Source: Leclercia adecarboxylata
Lineage (GTDB): Bacteria; Pseudomonadota; Gammaproteobacteria; Enterobacterales; Enterobacteriaceae
Reading direction: 5' to 3'
DNA length: 64,000 nt
Assembly: GCA_901472455.1 (NCBI GenBank)
Contig: LR590464.1
Location: forward strand, 2,852,001 to 2,916,000
Position numbers and translations under genes: made by a program. Below the pieces are notes generated by a model, which did not search any database, was not told the origin of the DNA, and saw nothing but the letters and a program-made list of their open reading frames with translations. The stretch's first letter is position 1, and each line of letters begins with the position of its first letter. This document shows, in pieces, positions 1 through 10,483 of the stretch.

Positions 1-1143
1 GGGTCGAGGGTTTCTGGCACCACGATGGCAGGCGACGCAGCGGCAATGGCTTCAACGTTTGCCCCCCTCTTCCAGCGCCACCAGCATCTCTTTGGCGCGC
101 ACAACACCAATGATCTCATCCAGCTCACCGCGACACACCGGGAACAGGCTATGCGGGGAGGAGAGCAGCTGCTGGCGGATTTCTTCCACGCTCAGGCTGG
201 CGTCAACCCAGCTGATCTCGCCACGCGGGGTCATGATCCCACGCAGTGAGCGCGAGGCCAGCGACAGAACGCCGTTGATCATATAACGCTCTTCTTCCAC
301 AAAGGCGCCTTCCGGGACCGGCACCGGAACATGGTTATCGCTGTCCTGCTGGGCTTTGGCTTCACGGCGGCCGCCCATCAGACGCAGGATCGCATCAGCG
401 GTACGGGCACGCAGCGGCTGGTTTGACTGCTGGCGAATAAAGTTGCGACGGGCAATCTGGTTAAACATCTCTATAATGATGGAGAAACCAATTGCGGCGT
501 ACAGATAGCCTTTCGGAATATGGAAGCCGAAACCTTCTGCCACCAGGCTCAGACCAATCATCAGCAGGAAGCTCAGACAGAGCACCACCACGGTCGGATG
601 CTGGTTGACGAATCGTGTCAACGGCTTCGAGGCGAGCAACATCACCGCCATCGCAATGATCACGGCAGCCATCATCACCGGCAGATGGTTCACCATACCG
701 ACAGCGGTAATCACCGCGTCGAGGGAGAAGACGGCATCCAGCACCACAATTTGCAGTACCACCACCCAGAAGCTGGCGTAGCCTTTACCGTGTCCGTCAT
801 CATGCTGGCGGTTTTCCAGCCGTTCATGAAGCTCGGTTGTGGCTTTGAAGAGCAGGAATATCCCCCCCAGCAGCATGATCAGGTCACGCCCTGAGAAGGT
901 GAAATCGAATGCGGTGAACAGCGGTTGCGTCAGCGTCACCATCCAGGAGATGACCGACAGCAGTGCAAGACGCATGATCAGCGCCAGTGACAGGCCGATT
1001 AAACGTGCTTTATCTCGTTGTTTAGGCGGAAGTTTATCGGCAAGGATAGCAATAAACACCAGGTTATCGATGCCGAGAACGATCTCAAGCACAACCAGCG
1101 TGAGCAATCCTACCCAGATTTGCGGGTCCATTAAGAATTCCAT
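1..1143 (-). pseudogene. yoaE: YoaE, TerC-family inner-membrane protein with CBS domains (runs off the window; one frame break)
   Basis: Reads leftward from ATG 1143. The N-terminal ~230 residues are a multi-membrane-segment TerC domain with acidic motifs ([18 protein letters not shown]) characteristic of the family. A cytosolic part follows with the start of a CBS/CorC-type region ([14 protein letters not shown]). The frame stops at position 52, but removing one G from the run at 62-67 (CCCCCC on the plus strand) restores the expected continuation to the window edge, so this is probably a homopolymer error. E. coli YoaE is about 518 aa, so the last quarter lies outside. The gene is divergent from manX, as in E. 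coli. Substrate unknown; the TerC family is associated with metal or tellurite handling. Confidence 0.9.
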
Positions 1144-1459
1144 GACAAGCTCCTGCTAAAGGAATGGCAAAACGGCGCCACGACAGATTCGGGCGAAACG
1201 GTAAAAGGCGTTAACAGTGAGTGGCGTGAATAGCCGGTAAGGCTGGCCAGAGTTGGCCGGATGTGTGACTGGCGTCGGTGACGGTCCATACAGTGGGCTA
1301 CTGCCCAATACTCCTGACAAGTAAACGGAAGCTAAACATATCAGAGACCTGGGCTTTGTGGCAAAGATTTACTTTCCTTTGCAAACAGATGTTTCCGTGC
1401 TTATTTCGATCACAGAAATATCTGGTTGGCTTAGGCTAAATTACGGATCTTCATCACAT

Positions 1460-1488
1460 AAATTATTTTTTCACTGTCTAAAATAAAT
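1460..1488 (+). promoter_or_regulatory. Mlc/NagC-type operator in the manX promoter region
   Basis: In the 462-bp gap between yoaE and manX an inverted repeat TTATTTT...AAAATAA lies ~120-145 bp before manX. This AT-rich symmetry is what Mlc and NagC recognise, and both are known to control manXYZ in E. coli. TCACA half-sites resembling CRP boxes lie near 1409 and 1453. No gene was found elsewhere in 1144-1605. The exact promoter was not assigned. Confidence 0.5.
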
Positions 1489-1605
1489 CGCGTAAGTCTT
1501 AGTTCATTGAACTCTAACCCTTATCTGAATCGATTCGTTCTTTCGAAGATGATCACTAATGCCTCACTCGTGCGGGGCATTAACGATATTAAAAGGAGGT
1601 AGCAA

Positions 1606-2580
1606 GTGACTATTGCTATTGTTATAGGCACACATGGTTGGGCTGCAGAGCAGTTACTTAAAACCGCAGAAATGCTTTTAGGCGAACAGGAAAACGTCGG
1701 CTGGATCGATTTCGTTCCCGGTGAAAACGCCGAGACATTGATAGAAAAATACACGGCTCAACTGTCCAGACTGGATACCAGCAGCGGCGTATTGTTCCTT
1801 GTTGACACATGGGGAGGCAGCCGTTTAACGCCGCCAGCCGCATTGTGGTCGATAAAGAGCAGTATGAGGTGGTCGCCGGGGTCAATATTCCGATGCTGTT
1901 GAAACCCTGATGGCACGCGACGATAACCCAACCTTTGACGAGCTGGTTGCGCTGGCGGTCGAAACGGGCCGCGAAGGCGTGAAAGCGCTGAAAAGCGAAA
2001 CCGGTTGAGGTAGCAAAAGCCGCACCCGTTGCCGCCGCAGCGGCTGCGAAACCCCGCCGCCTCGCAAAAGCCGATGGGTCCGAACGATTACATGCAGATT
2101 GGCCTGGCACGTATTGACGACCGTTTGATTCATGGTCAGGTTGCGACCCGCTGGACCAAAGAGACCAACGTGCAGCGCATCATCGTGGTCAGCGATGAAG
2201 TGGCCGCCGATACGGTCCGTAAAACCCTCCTCACCCAGGTAGCGCCGCCGGGCGTGACCGCCCACGTGGTGGACGTTGCCAAAATGATCCGCGTTTATAA
2301 CAACCCGAAATATGCGGGTGAACGCATCATGCTGCTGTTTACCAATCCGACAGACGTTGAACGCGTTGTCGAAGGCGGCGTGAACATTACGTCCGTCAAC
2401 ATTGGTGGTATGGCGTTCCGTCAGGGTAAAACCCAGGTGAACAATGCGATTTCAGTCGATGAGAAAGATATCGAAGCCTTTAAAAAACTCAATGCCCGCG
2501 GTATTGAGCTTGAGGCTCGTAAAGTTTCCACCGATCAGAAACTGAAAATGATGGATTTGATCGGCAAAGTCGGGAAATAA
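1606..2580 (+). pseudogene. manX: PTS mannose-specific EIIAB component ManX (frame breaks as assembled)
   Basis: Cytosolic EIIAB protein that takes phosphate from HPr and passes it to mannose, glucose or glucosamine entering through ManYZ. GTG start with a strong AGGAGGT ribosome site at 1595-1600. The EIIA domain (VIGTHGWAAEQLLKTAEM; the His of GTHG is the phosphorylation site) opens the protein. The EIIB domain (LARIDDRLIHGQVATRW, with its phospho-His) lies in the second half. Three one-base differences near 1822, 1899 and 1994 split the frame, and correcting each restores a ~323-aa ManX. It heads the manXYZ operon, 46 bp before manY. The breaks lie in short runs and look like sequence errors. 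Confidence 0.92.
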
Positions 2581-2626
2581 CCCTGCGCTGATTTTCACAT
2601 AAAGCTTATGTCATAGGAGAAGTACA

Positions 2627-3426
2627 ATGGAGATTACCACTCTTCAGATTGTGCTGGTGTTCGTCGTCGCTTGTATAGCGGGTATGGAATCCGTACTTGA
2701 TGAATTTCAGTTTCACCGTCCGCTGGTTGCCTGTACGTTAATCGGTGCCGTTCTCGGGGATATGAAAACCGGTATCATCATCGGTGGTACCCTGGAAATG
2801 ATCGCCCTCGGCTGGATGAACATCGGTGCCGCCGTGGCCCCGGATGCGGCGCTTGCCTCCATCATCTCTACCGTTCTGGTTATTGCCGGCCATCAAAACA
2901 TCGGTGCCGGTATCGCGCTGGCTATTCCACTGGCAGCTGCAGGTCAGGTTCTGACCATCATCGTGCGTACCATCACCGTTGCGTTCCAGCATGCGGCTGA
3001 CAAGGCAGCGGAGAATGGCAACCTGACGGCGCTCTCCTGGATCCACGTCTCGTCCCTGTTCCTGCAGGCGATGCGTATTGCTATCCCGGCGGTCATCGTG
3101 GCGATCTCTGTCGGCACCAGTGAAGTGCAGAGCATGCTGAACGCTATTCCAGAGGTGGTTACCGGCGGTCTGAACATTGCGGGTGGCATGATCGTGGTGG
3201 TGGGTTATGCGATGGTCATCAACATGATGCGCGCAGGCTACCTGATGCCTTTCTTCTACCTCGGCTTTGTTACCGCGGCATTTACCAACTTCAACCTGGT
3301 TGCACTGGGCGTGGATTGGGTGCGGTAATGGCTATCCTCTACATCCAGCTCAGCCCGAAATATAACCGCGTAGCCGGTGGTGCACAGGTTGCTGGTAATA
3401 ACGATCTCGATAACGAACTGGACTAG
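2627..3426 (+). pseudogene. manY: PTS mannose-specific EIIC component ManY (C-terminal frame break)
   Basis: Inner-membrane EIIC subunit forming the sugar channel with ManZ. ATG start preceded by TAGGAGAAG. 233 residues are open, with the usual hydrophobic segments and the conserved stretch GTLEMIALGWMNIGAAVAPD. Two extra G residues around 3313-3319 end the frame early. With them removed the ORF continues to a TAG at 3424-3426, giving ~266 aa with the normal NNDLDNELD tail. The manZ start follows within four bases, as expected for translational coupling. Confidence 0.93.
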
Positions 3427-3429
3427 CAG

Positions 3430-4292
3430 GTGAGCGACATGGTTGATATGACTAAAACTACCCCTCAGAAAAAACTGACTCCAGGGGATATTCGTTGGCG
3501 TGTTCATCCGTTCAAACCTGTTCCAGGGTTCATGGAACTTCGAACGTAATGCAGGCGCTGGGCTTCTGCTTCTCGATGGTGCCGGCGATCAAACGTCTGT
3601 ACCCGGAAAACAACGACGCGCGTCGTCAGGCGATTAAGCGTCACCTGGAATTCTTCAACACCCACCCTTACGTCGCGGCCCCGGTACTGGGCGTAACGCT
3701 GGCGATGGAAGAGCAGCGTGCGAACGGTGCTGGAGATCGACGATGGTGCCATCAACGGTATCAAAGTAGGTCTGATGGGGCCGCTGGCAGGCGTTGGTGA
3801 CCCGATCTTCTGGGGACTGTACGTCCGGTCTTTGCAGCGCTGGGTGCGGGTATTGCCATGAGCGGTAGCCTGCTTGGTCCTCTGCTGTTCTTTATCCTGT
3901 TCAACGTGGTACGTCTGGCGACCCGTTACTACGGCGTGGCGTACGGCTACCGTAAGGGCGTGGATATCGTTCAGGATATGGGCGGCGGCTTCCTGCAAAA
4001 ACTGACCGAGGGGGCGTCAATCCTCGGCCTGTTTGTCATGGGGGCGTTGGTGAACAAGTGGACGCACGTCAACATCCCGCTGGTGGTGTCAACCATCACC
4101 GGCCAGGATGGCCAGACGCGCGTGACCACGGTACAAACCATCCTTGACCAACTGATGCCGGGCCTGGTGCCGCTGCTGTTGACCTTCGCCTGTATGTGGC
4201 TGCTGCGTAAGAAGGTGAATGCGCTGTGGATCATCGTCGGCTTCTTCGTTATCGGTATCGTGGGTTACGCTATCGGTCTGCTGGGTCTGTAA
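3430..4292 (+). pseudogene. manZ: PTS mannose-specific EIID component ManZ (several frame breaks)
   Basis: EIID subunit partnering ManY; the complex is also the receptor for some bacteriocins and lambda DNA entry in E. coli. A GTG start (MSDMVDMTKT) lies just after the manY stop. Recognisable blocks are QALGFCFSMVPAIKRLYPEN, then EFFNTHPYVAAPVLGVTLAM, then a continuous C-terminal 144 residues ending GYAIGLLGL. Frame breaks near 3494, 3547, 3730 and 3818 are each one base. The repaired length of ~283 aa equals the E. coli protein. It is the last gene of the operon and is followed by a clear terminator. Confidence 0.92.
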
Positions 4293-4309
4293 GTTTTTGC
4301 TGAATACAC

Positions 4310-4336
4310 CGGGGGCAAGTATGCCCCCGTTTTTTT
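4310..4336 (+). terminator. Rho-independent terminator of manXYZ
   Basis: CGGGGGCA, a short loop, TGCCCCCG, then seven T residues, 18 bp after the manZ stop. A GC-rich stem with a U-tract. Confidence 0.88.
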
Positions 4337-4349
4337 ATCTGGAGGATGA

Positions 4350-4808
4350 ATGACGGTCACGGACATCGTACTGGTTGTCTTTATTGCTGCCCTTCTGGCG
4401 TATGCCATTTACGACGAATTGATCATGCCCCGCCGCAACGGTACGACCTTGCTCACGATCCCCCTGCTGCGTCGCGGCCGCGTTGATGGTGTCATCTTTG
4501 CTGGCCTGCTGATGATCCTGATTTATAACAACGTGATGAGCCAGGGTGCTTTATTAACCACATGGTTATTATGTGCACTGGCATTAATGGCCTTTTATCT
4601 GTTCTGGATGCGGGTGCCGAAAATAATCTTCAAACCTGCTGGGTTCTTTTTCGCCAATGTCTGGATAGAATATAACCGCATTAAAGAGATGAATTTATCA
4701 GAAGACGGCGTACTGGTGATGCAATTAGAGCAGCGACGCCTGCTTATCCGGGTAAAGAATATCGACGATCTCGAGAAGATATATCACTTACTCGTTAAAA
4801 CTCAATGA
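4350..4808 (+). CDS. yobD: YobD family inner-membrane protein (DUF986)
   Basis: Intact 152-aa frame with the same length and order as E. coli YobD. ATG after TGGAGGATGA. Three hydrophobic segments are visible: residues ~5-20, ~47-65 and ~70-87. A soluble tail of charged and conserved residues follows ([20 protein letters not shown]). Function unknown. It sits just past the manXYZ terminator and just before the mntP leader, the same neighbourhood as in E. coli. Confidence 0.93.
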   Translation: MTVTDIVLVVFIAALLAYAIYDELIMPRRNGTTLLTIPLLRRGRVDGVIFAGLLMILIYNNVMSQGALLTTWLLCALALMAFYLFWMRVPKIIFKPAGFFFANVWIEYNRIKEMNLSEDGVLVMQLEQRRLLIRVKNIDDLEKIYHLLVKTQ

Positions 4809-4813
4809 GTTAA

Positions 4814-4876
4814 AATAATAGCCTTGGCTATATTTGGATGTGGGTTTTACCCTGCCTTATAGCCAAAGCTATATTT
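4814..4876 (+). promoter_or_regulatory. Two MntR-type boxes upstream of mntP
   Basis: Two near-perfect palindromes, AATAATAGCC-TTGGCTATATTT (4814-4835) and TTATAGCC-AAAGCTATATTT (4857-4876), stand about 43 bp apart. Their ATAGCC/GGCTAT arms match the E. coli MntR box pattern, and MntR is known to activate mntP when manganese is high. The operator assignment is by pattern and position. Confidence 0.7.
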
Positions 4877-5001
4877 CTTTTGTGAATACACGCCATATTC
4901 TTAACGTTATTTTCACATCCACATCCAAATGAAAATCGTTATCATCGAATAGAACGAATAATACTTTCCGGTTGTTGTTTTAACTTCTCAAAATATGTTA
5001 A

Positions 5002-5140
5002 GGTTGCGCCCGTCGTTGGGGAGTAGCCGATTTCCGGTATGCCGGAAATGTACGTGTCAACATACTCGTTGCAAAACGTGGCACGTACGGATTGTTTCTG
5101 CGTCAGGCAGGAGGGATCAGGCGAGACCATAGACGCATCA
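5002..5140 (+). promoter_or_regulatory. yybP-ykoY manganese riboswitch in the mntP leader
   Basis: The mntP 5' leader contains the hallmark GGGGAGTAGCCG at 5018-5029, then paired arms (TTTCCGG/CCGGAAA and GTACGTG/CACGTAC) and CATAGACGCATC downstream, in the order of the E. coli mntP riboswitch. Manganese binding to this class switches on expression of the exporter. Boundaries are approximate. Confidence 0.85.
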
Positions 5141-5199
5141 ACTGCTGTTTACTGGGGGCAGTGATGTGTCATATGGATATTCCCGGTCTGGACGCGCTG

Positions 5200-5765
5200 A
5201 TGAACCTCTCTGCAACACTTCTTCTGGCCTTTGGTATGTCTATGGATGCTTTTGCCGCCTCCATGGGGAAAGGCGCCACGCTCCACAAACCTAAATTCTC
5301 TGAAGCCCTGCGTACCGGCCTTATCTTCGGCGCTATTCGAAACCCTGACGCCGCTGATCGGCTGGGGTCTGGGGATGCTTGCCAGCCAGTTCGTGCTGGA
5401 ATGGAACCACTGGATCGCTTTTATCCTGCTGACCTTCCTCGGCGGACGTATGGTTATCGAAGGTATTCGCAATGATGTCGGTGACGACGAGCCGGTTCAG
5501 CGTCACGGCTTCTGGCTGCTGGTCACCACGGCGATCGCCACCAGCCTTGATGCAATGGCGGTAGGCGGTCGGGCTGGCGTTCCTGCAGGTGAACATCATT
5601 GCCACCGCGCTGGCAATTGGTTGCGCGACCTTAATCATGTCCACCCTGGGGGATGATGGTCGGCCGGTTTATCGGCCGCTGTTAGGCAAACGCGCCGAGA
5701 TCCTCGGCGGTATCGTGTTAATCGGTATTGGCGTGCAGATTATGTGGAGCCACTTCGCCGGTTAA
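5200..5765 (+). pseudogene. mntP: Manganese efflux pump MntP (frame breaks)
   Basis: Inner-membrane manganese exporter of ~188 aa. The chosen ATG 5200 gives [19 protein letters not shown], with the conserved Asp of helix 1. An upstream in-frame ATG at 5164 would lie in the riboswitch region and is less likely. The second helix pair ([13 protein letters not shown], with its Asp) is visible. One-base breaks near 5338, 5568, 5650 and 5683 split the frame; repaired, it ends [15 protein letters not shown]. The TAA overlaps the convergent rlmA stop on the palindrome TTAA. Control is by the MntR boxes and riboswitch above. Confidence 0.9.
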
Positions 5766-6577
5766 CCGACGCGCTGCCAGCAGTGGATGCTAAAATCTGT
5801 CTGGCAGCTGAAGAGTTCCTGTTTTGCCAGCGTCTCCCACACTTCTGGTTTTGCCCGCCATGCGAACGGCGTCATCTGTAACAGCGCCACTGCCTCAGTT
5901 CCGCTCAGGGACATGTTATAAGCCAGCGATTGCTCCTCCCGAAGTACAAAGCCTGCCAGTTGCTCCGAGTGCGGCGCATGCAGCAGAACCTCATTGTAAA
6001 TCAGCCCTTTCAGCTCCATCAGGTGACGTGGACCTGGCGTAACGGTGATCACCCAGCCCCCCTCTTTCACTACCGGGCTAACTCTTCGCCTTTGCAGGGG
6101 GCGTAGATACGGATCACCGCATCCATACTGCTCTGTTCAAACGGCAGACGGTGGCTGGATGCCACGCAAAAGGTGGCCTGCGAATAGCGTTTGGCTGCAG
6201 CGCGGATGGCGGATTTTGAGACATCCAGCCCGAAGGTCGACGCGCCTTTTTTCCCGGGCGGTGTCGGCAAAGGCGGCGGTGTAATACCCTTCCCCACAGC
6301 CAATATCGAGAATTGATGTCGCCCCTGCAGGTAATAACGCCGCCAGCTTCCCGGCAACTTCGTCGCGCAAAGGCTGATAATGACCCGCATCGAGAAAGGC
6401 TCTGCGCGCCTGCATCATCTCTGCGCTGTCGCCCGGATCGCGCGAACGCTTATGCTGTACCGGCAGCAGATTGACATAGCCCTCTTTCGCCATATCGTAC
6501 CGATGCCCTTGTGGGCAGGCGTAACTTTTATCCGTATGCGCCAGCGGCGCGTGGCAAAGAGGACAGCAGAATGTCAT
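5762..6577 (-). pseudogene. rlmA: 23S rRNA (guanine745-N1)-methyltransferase RlmA (frame breaks)
   Basis: S-adenosylmethionine-dependent methyltransferase acting on G745 of 23S rRNA. ATG 6577 gives [20 protein letters not shown], starting a four-cysteine zinc ribbon (CPLC...CPQGH). The SAM-binding motif [12 protein letters not shown], follows, then [19 protein letters not shown]. Breaks near 6260 and 6068 shift the frame twice; the repaired length is ~270 aa, the family norm. It is convergent with mntP, with overlapping stops. Confidence 0.9.
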
Positions 6578-6643
6578 GGGAACTCCGGGCAATCATAAAG
6601 GCGAAAGTGTTACCGCTAATCGCCCCGCTGTAAAACGCCTTGC

Positions 6644-8365
6644 TTAACGCATTACGATGAGATGGCTGGAATCGGCCGGTAATCCATCAGGTTTGATGTT
6701 TTCGATGCGCAGCACGTCACCCATAATCTGGCTGAACACGGGTGCGGAGACCGCCCCGCCGTAATAGGCGCCGTTTTGTGGATCGTTAATGACCACCGCC
6801 AGGGCGAAGACAGGCCGGCTGGCTGGTGCAACACCGGCGGTATAGGCCACATATTTATCAACATAGTTGCCGCGGTCATCGATTTTCTTCGCGGTGCCGG
6901 TTTTCACCGCTACGCGGTAATCACGCACTGCTGCCTTAACCCCGCCGCCGCCAGGCAAGGCCACGCTCTCCATCATGTGCTCCACCTCCCTGCACAATAG
7001 ATGCTGGCATCACCTGCGTGCCGATCACCGGCGGATCAATACGAGTAATGGAGAGTGGACGTTCCAGGCCATTGCCGCCAATGGTGGCATAGACATGCGC
7101 CAGCTGAAGCGGAGTTACCATCAGGCCATAGCCAAACGCAAAGGTAGCGCGATCGAGCTGGCTCCAGAATTTACGCTCAGGCAGCAGGCCGCTGCTCTCC
7201 CCTGTTAATCCCAGGCCGGTAGAGCGACCAAAACCAAACCCATGATAGGTGTCCAGCAGACGCTGGAATCGGCATTTGCCAGTGAGAGGCGGGACACGCC
7301 GGTATCGCTCGATTTTTGCAGGATGCCGGTTAGCGTCAGTTCCGGGTAGTAACCGACGTCGCGAATGCGGTGTCCGGCCAGAGTGTAGGGATGGGTGTCG
7401 ATAACACTGTCTGGCTGCACCAGCCCTTGCTGTAACGCGGTCATCAGTACCAGTGGCTTGACGGTGGAGCCAGGTTCAAAGGTGTCGCTGATGGCGCGAT
7501 TACGAAAATCATTCAGCGTGGCACCGTCACGGTTATTGGGATTGAAATCCGGGAAGTTGGCCATAGCGAGGATCTCCCCGGTCTGGATATTGATCAGCAC
7601 CGCCGCGCCCGATTCCGCTTTGTTCCACGCCACGGCATTGTCCAGCGCATCTTCGGTGATAGTTTGCAGCCGCTCGTCAATACTCAACTGAATATTATGG
7701 GCCGGTACGGGCGGAACTTCGGTAATATTCTCAATCACATGACCGTAGCGATCTTCGCGAACGCGTCGCAGGCCGGGCTTACCGGTCAACTGCGCATTAA
7801 AGCTTTTCTCTATTCCTTCAATACCCTGCCCGTCGATATTGGTAAAGCCGATAAGATTGGCCGCCACGTGCCCGGCCGGGTAGAAGCGCCGGGACTCATC
7901 GCGCAGGCTGATACCCGGTAGATGGAGCTTATCGATCCACTGGGCTTGGGCAGGATCCACCTGGCGAGCCAGATAGATAAAACGCCCCTGCGGATTGCTG
8001 TTGATTCGCGCGGCAAGGTTGGGAAGGGACAAATGCAGCGCACTGGCTAACGCCTGCCAGCGATTATCAAATCCGACCCCACCTTTCGCCAGCACCGTTT
8101 TCGGATCGGCCCACACTGCCTGCACCGGCACGCTCACCGCCAACGGCCGCCCCGCCCTGTCGACTATCATTCCTCTCGGAGCGTTAATCGCGACTTCCCG
8201 CAGGGAGCGCATATCCTCCTGCTTAACGAGGGGATCCGGTTTCACAATCTGCAGCCAGGCGACGCGCCCGAGCAGGAAAACCAGGCTGCCAAGAATGGCG
8301 ACACACAGAAGGGCAAAACGTAACGGGGTGAAGTTTGCTGCGGGATTGACGGGTTTCTTTTTCAC
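6644..8365 (-). pseudogene. Alternative PBP3 (FtsI paralogue, PBP3SAL-like) peptidoglycan transpeptidase (frame breaks)
   Basis: Class B penicillin-binding protein that cross-links septal peptidoglycan. GTG 8365 is chosen because VKKKPVNP begins right after GGAG, and an N-terminal membrane anchor (~residues 18-40) follows. The catalytic STVK (FEPGSTVKPL) and KTG ([10 protein letters not shown]) motifs are present. The middle motif reads SSD (QKSSDTGVS) where E. coli FtsI has SSN. Breaks near 7262 and 6993 are single bases. Salmonella carries a second PBP3, PBP3SAL, used for division at acidic pH, and my recollection places it at this same locus beside rlmA. I infer this is its orthologue. Confidence 0.82.
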
Positions 8366-8504
8366 CAGAACTCCAGGGCTGAATAACAACGCCCTGATTT
8401 AACGGCAAATTTGCGTCCTGATGGGGAAAACAATGCTAATACTCTCGCAGCTTTGCAACAAACTGCAAACAGAGACGCAGGTGGTAACACTTTGAAAAAA
8501 TTGC

Positions 8505-8533
8505 ATTAAAAAGCCCCGCACAAGCGAGGCTTT
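8505..8533 (-). terminator. Terminator of the yobF-cspC transcript
   Basis: On the minus strand AAAGCCTCGCTTGTGCGGGGCTTTTTAA forms a hairpin (GCCTCG/CGGGGC, one mismatch) followed by T residues, about 50 bp after the cspC stop. Confidence 0.7.
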
Positions 8534-8582
8534 ATCTCTGCAACTGAAACGTCGAAACGCTTCAGACAAGGCAGGGGTTCGA

Positions 8583-8792
8583 TCAGATAGCGGTTACGTT
8601 AACAGCAGCCGGACCTTTCTGGCCGTCCTGAATTTCGAACTCAACGTTCTGGCCTTCAGCCAGAGTTTTGAAGCCGTTACCCTGGATTGCAGAGAAGTGT
8701 ACGAACACATCTTTGCTGCCGTCAGCAGGAGTAATGAAACCAAAACCTTTAGACTCGTTGAACCACTTAACTTGACCTTTAATCTTTGCCAT
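8583..8792 (-). CDS. cspC: Cold-shock-like protein CspC
   Basis: Intact 69-aa single-stranded nucleic-acid-binding protein. It holds both RNP motifs (KGFGFITP and VFVHFSAI), starts [12 protein letters not shown] and ends AAVNVTAI. CspC acts as an RNA chaperone and stabilises rpoS mRNA in E. coli. The cspC frame stays open ~39 codons upstream of this ATG, but the family length and a ribosome site (AAGGAATTTTGCAA) support 8792. It lies downstream of yobF in the same transcript. Confidence 0.97.
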
Positions 8793-8832
8793 TTGCAAAA
8801 TTCCTTTGAATGTTTTCTTAGCCCGTGGGCAT

Positions 8833-8949
8833 TCACTGAGATAAAACTGAGACATTACTGCATGAGGCACTAATATAAGGTTCGGCAGAGAAGCGGTATT
8901 CAACGACAACGTGTTTACTCAGGACTTCTTTACTGAAAATGCCACACAT
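8833..8949 (-). CDS. yobF: YobF small stress protein
   Basis: ATG 8949 opens a 38-codon frame, [13 protein letters not shown]..., recognisable as YobF, a small stress-induced protein co-transcribed ahead of cspC. The E. coli protein is 47 aa. Here TGA ends it after SNVSVLSQ, and the sequence matching the usual LRAKKT tail lies in another frame. A real shorter form or a one-base error are both possible. Confidence 0.72.
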
Positions 8950-9474
8950 AAACAGAACTGTACCTCGTTTGACCCAAACCGTGTTATCACATACAACTTA
9001 AATAATGGCAAGCCATTTTTAAACGTGTCTCGATCAGCCGCACAAATTGGGGGACTGATTTGCCACAATCTGCACAGTAATGCACTTACGTGTATACAGA
9101 GCCTGTTTGTTGCGCGATCAGTAACCGTCAGGGGAGACGCTGTTATCAAAGACTTTTTTACCTTAGACCAATAACTTCAGATCGTCCAGCAAGCGAAGCT
9201 GATTTCGTGACAGGGTTATTTCCGTTAGAACAATTGGTAAGAAGTTATGCTGTTTTAATCGCAACGGCAGAGATTTGTTTCCTTGCTTAAAACAGCCCTG
9301 GGCGCTTCGCTTGTTTAACTTATATACATCGCAACGTTGTTCGTCGCTATGCACCAAAATAATGATATTTTTATGAACCTGCCTCAAAAAATGCAATCAA
9401 AACGTTTCGATTAAATTAAAATATGATCCGCGTCGGTTTAATACGGAATAAGTACTATCTGAACTCGTAATAGT
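8950..9474 (+). other. 525-bp gap between yobF and the MBL-fold gene
   Basis: No convincing coding frame or RNA gene seen. It should hold the yobF-cspC promoter (minus strand) in its left part. The right part is AT-rich. Confidence 0.4.
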
Positions 9475-10464
9475 TTATATGGATAAATATTGACCAATGC
9501 GCAAGGGCTGAAAGTTATCGTCCGGCAGCGACAACGCCCTCAGGGTCTGAGACAGCTCTCTGACCGGTTCATCCAGTGACTCATCCGTCAGCTCAAACAC
9601 GCCCCAGTGGATGGGGATCGCCCGCGGCATGCCCAGCTGTTGCCAGAGCGCCACCGCTGCCTGCGGATCCATATGATGAATCGACATGAACCAGCGTGGT
9701 GCATAGGCACCAATGGGTATCGCGATGGTATCCAGTTTTCCCAGCCGCTGGGGGATAGTCAGCAGATCCGGGGTGTAGCCCGTATCGCCGCTGAACCAGA
9801 AGCGCTGGTTTTGCCCTTCAAAGACCCACCCACACCAGAGCGAGCGGTTGCGATCCCACAGGGTTCGCATGCTCCAGTGCTGCGCCGGAACGGCGGTGAA
9901 CACCATTCCTTCGAAGACATAGCTTTGCCACCAGTCCAGCTCGACAACCTGTTTTGCCCCACGACGACGACACCATTCTCCCAGGCCTAAGGGCACAAAA
10001 AAGGTGAGCTGCGGAAAACGTCGCACCAGCTGGCGTACCGTAGCGGCGTCAAGATGATCATAATGGTTATGGGAAATCACAAGCGCATCCAGCGGTGGGA
10101 GCGCCGCAACGCTCATCACCGACGGCGTTTTTCTGGCAGGTCCGGCAAAGGGGACCGGGGAAGCGCGGCGGGAAAAGACCGGATCGGTGAGAATGTATTT
10201 CCCGTTCAGGCGTAGCAGCAAGCTGGCATGTCCCAGCCACCAGACGCCGTCCTCTTCATGGGTATTCAGGGTGACAGGTTGCCACCACTGGCGGATAAAA
10301 TGCTCATAGCCCTCTTCGGGCGGCTTTGGCAGGCGGGCGGCTTTTCGCTCTTTCTGCCAGCGTTCGACATCGCCAGGCTGGTGCTCAGCGCCATCGACAT
10401 TGCGAAAACCCTGCGGGGTATGATGCGCGAGGGAGGCGTTATACCAGGGATTGCTCCAGGCCAT
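9475..10464 (-). CDS. MBL-fold metal-dependent hydrolase (NAPE-PLD/UlaG-like)
   Basis: Intact 329-aa protein. ATG 10464 is chosen because GGGGAGG lies five bases before it; a GTG two codons earlier overlaps that site. The metal-binding signature HNHYDHLD is at about residues 145-152, preceded by the beta-strand GHASLLL and TDPVFSRRASP. Further ligands are likely in the SGDTGYTPD and IHWGVFEL segments. The layout matches lipoprotein-like NAPE-PLD/UlaG-type hydrolases, so a phosphodiester or lactone substrate is possible; the true substrate is unknown. E. coli K-12 has no gene at this position between yobF and yebO. Confidence 0.85.
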   Translation of the reverse strand: MAWSNPWYNASLAHHTPQGFRNVDGAEHQPGDVERWQKERKAARLPKPPEEGYEHFIRQWWQPVTLNTHEEDGVWWLGHASLLLRLNGKYILTDPVFSRRASPVPFAGPARKTPSVMSVAALPPLDALVISHNHYDHLDAATVRQLVRRFPQLTFFVPLGLGEWCRRRGAKQVVELDWWQSYVFEGMVFTAVPAQHWSMRTLWDRNRSLWCGWVFEGQNQRFWFSGDTGYTPDLLTIPQRLGKLDTIAIPIGAYAPRWFMSIHHMDPQAAVALWQQLGMPRAIPIHWGVFELTDESLDEPVRELSQTLRALSLPDDNFQPLRIGQYLSI

Positions 10465-10483
10465 ACTCACCTCCCCTGACTGG

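Noticed and set aside
1606..4292. Biological loss of the mannose PTS
   Set aside because: All three genes break by single bases in short runs and repair to family length; the IS pair shows that the assembly inserts such bases.
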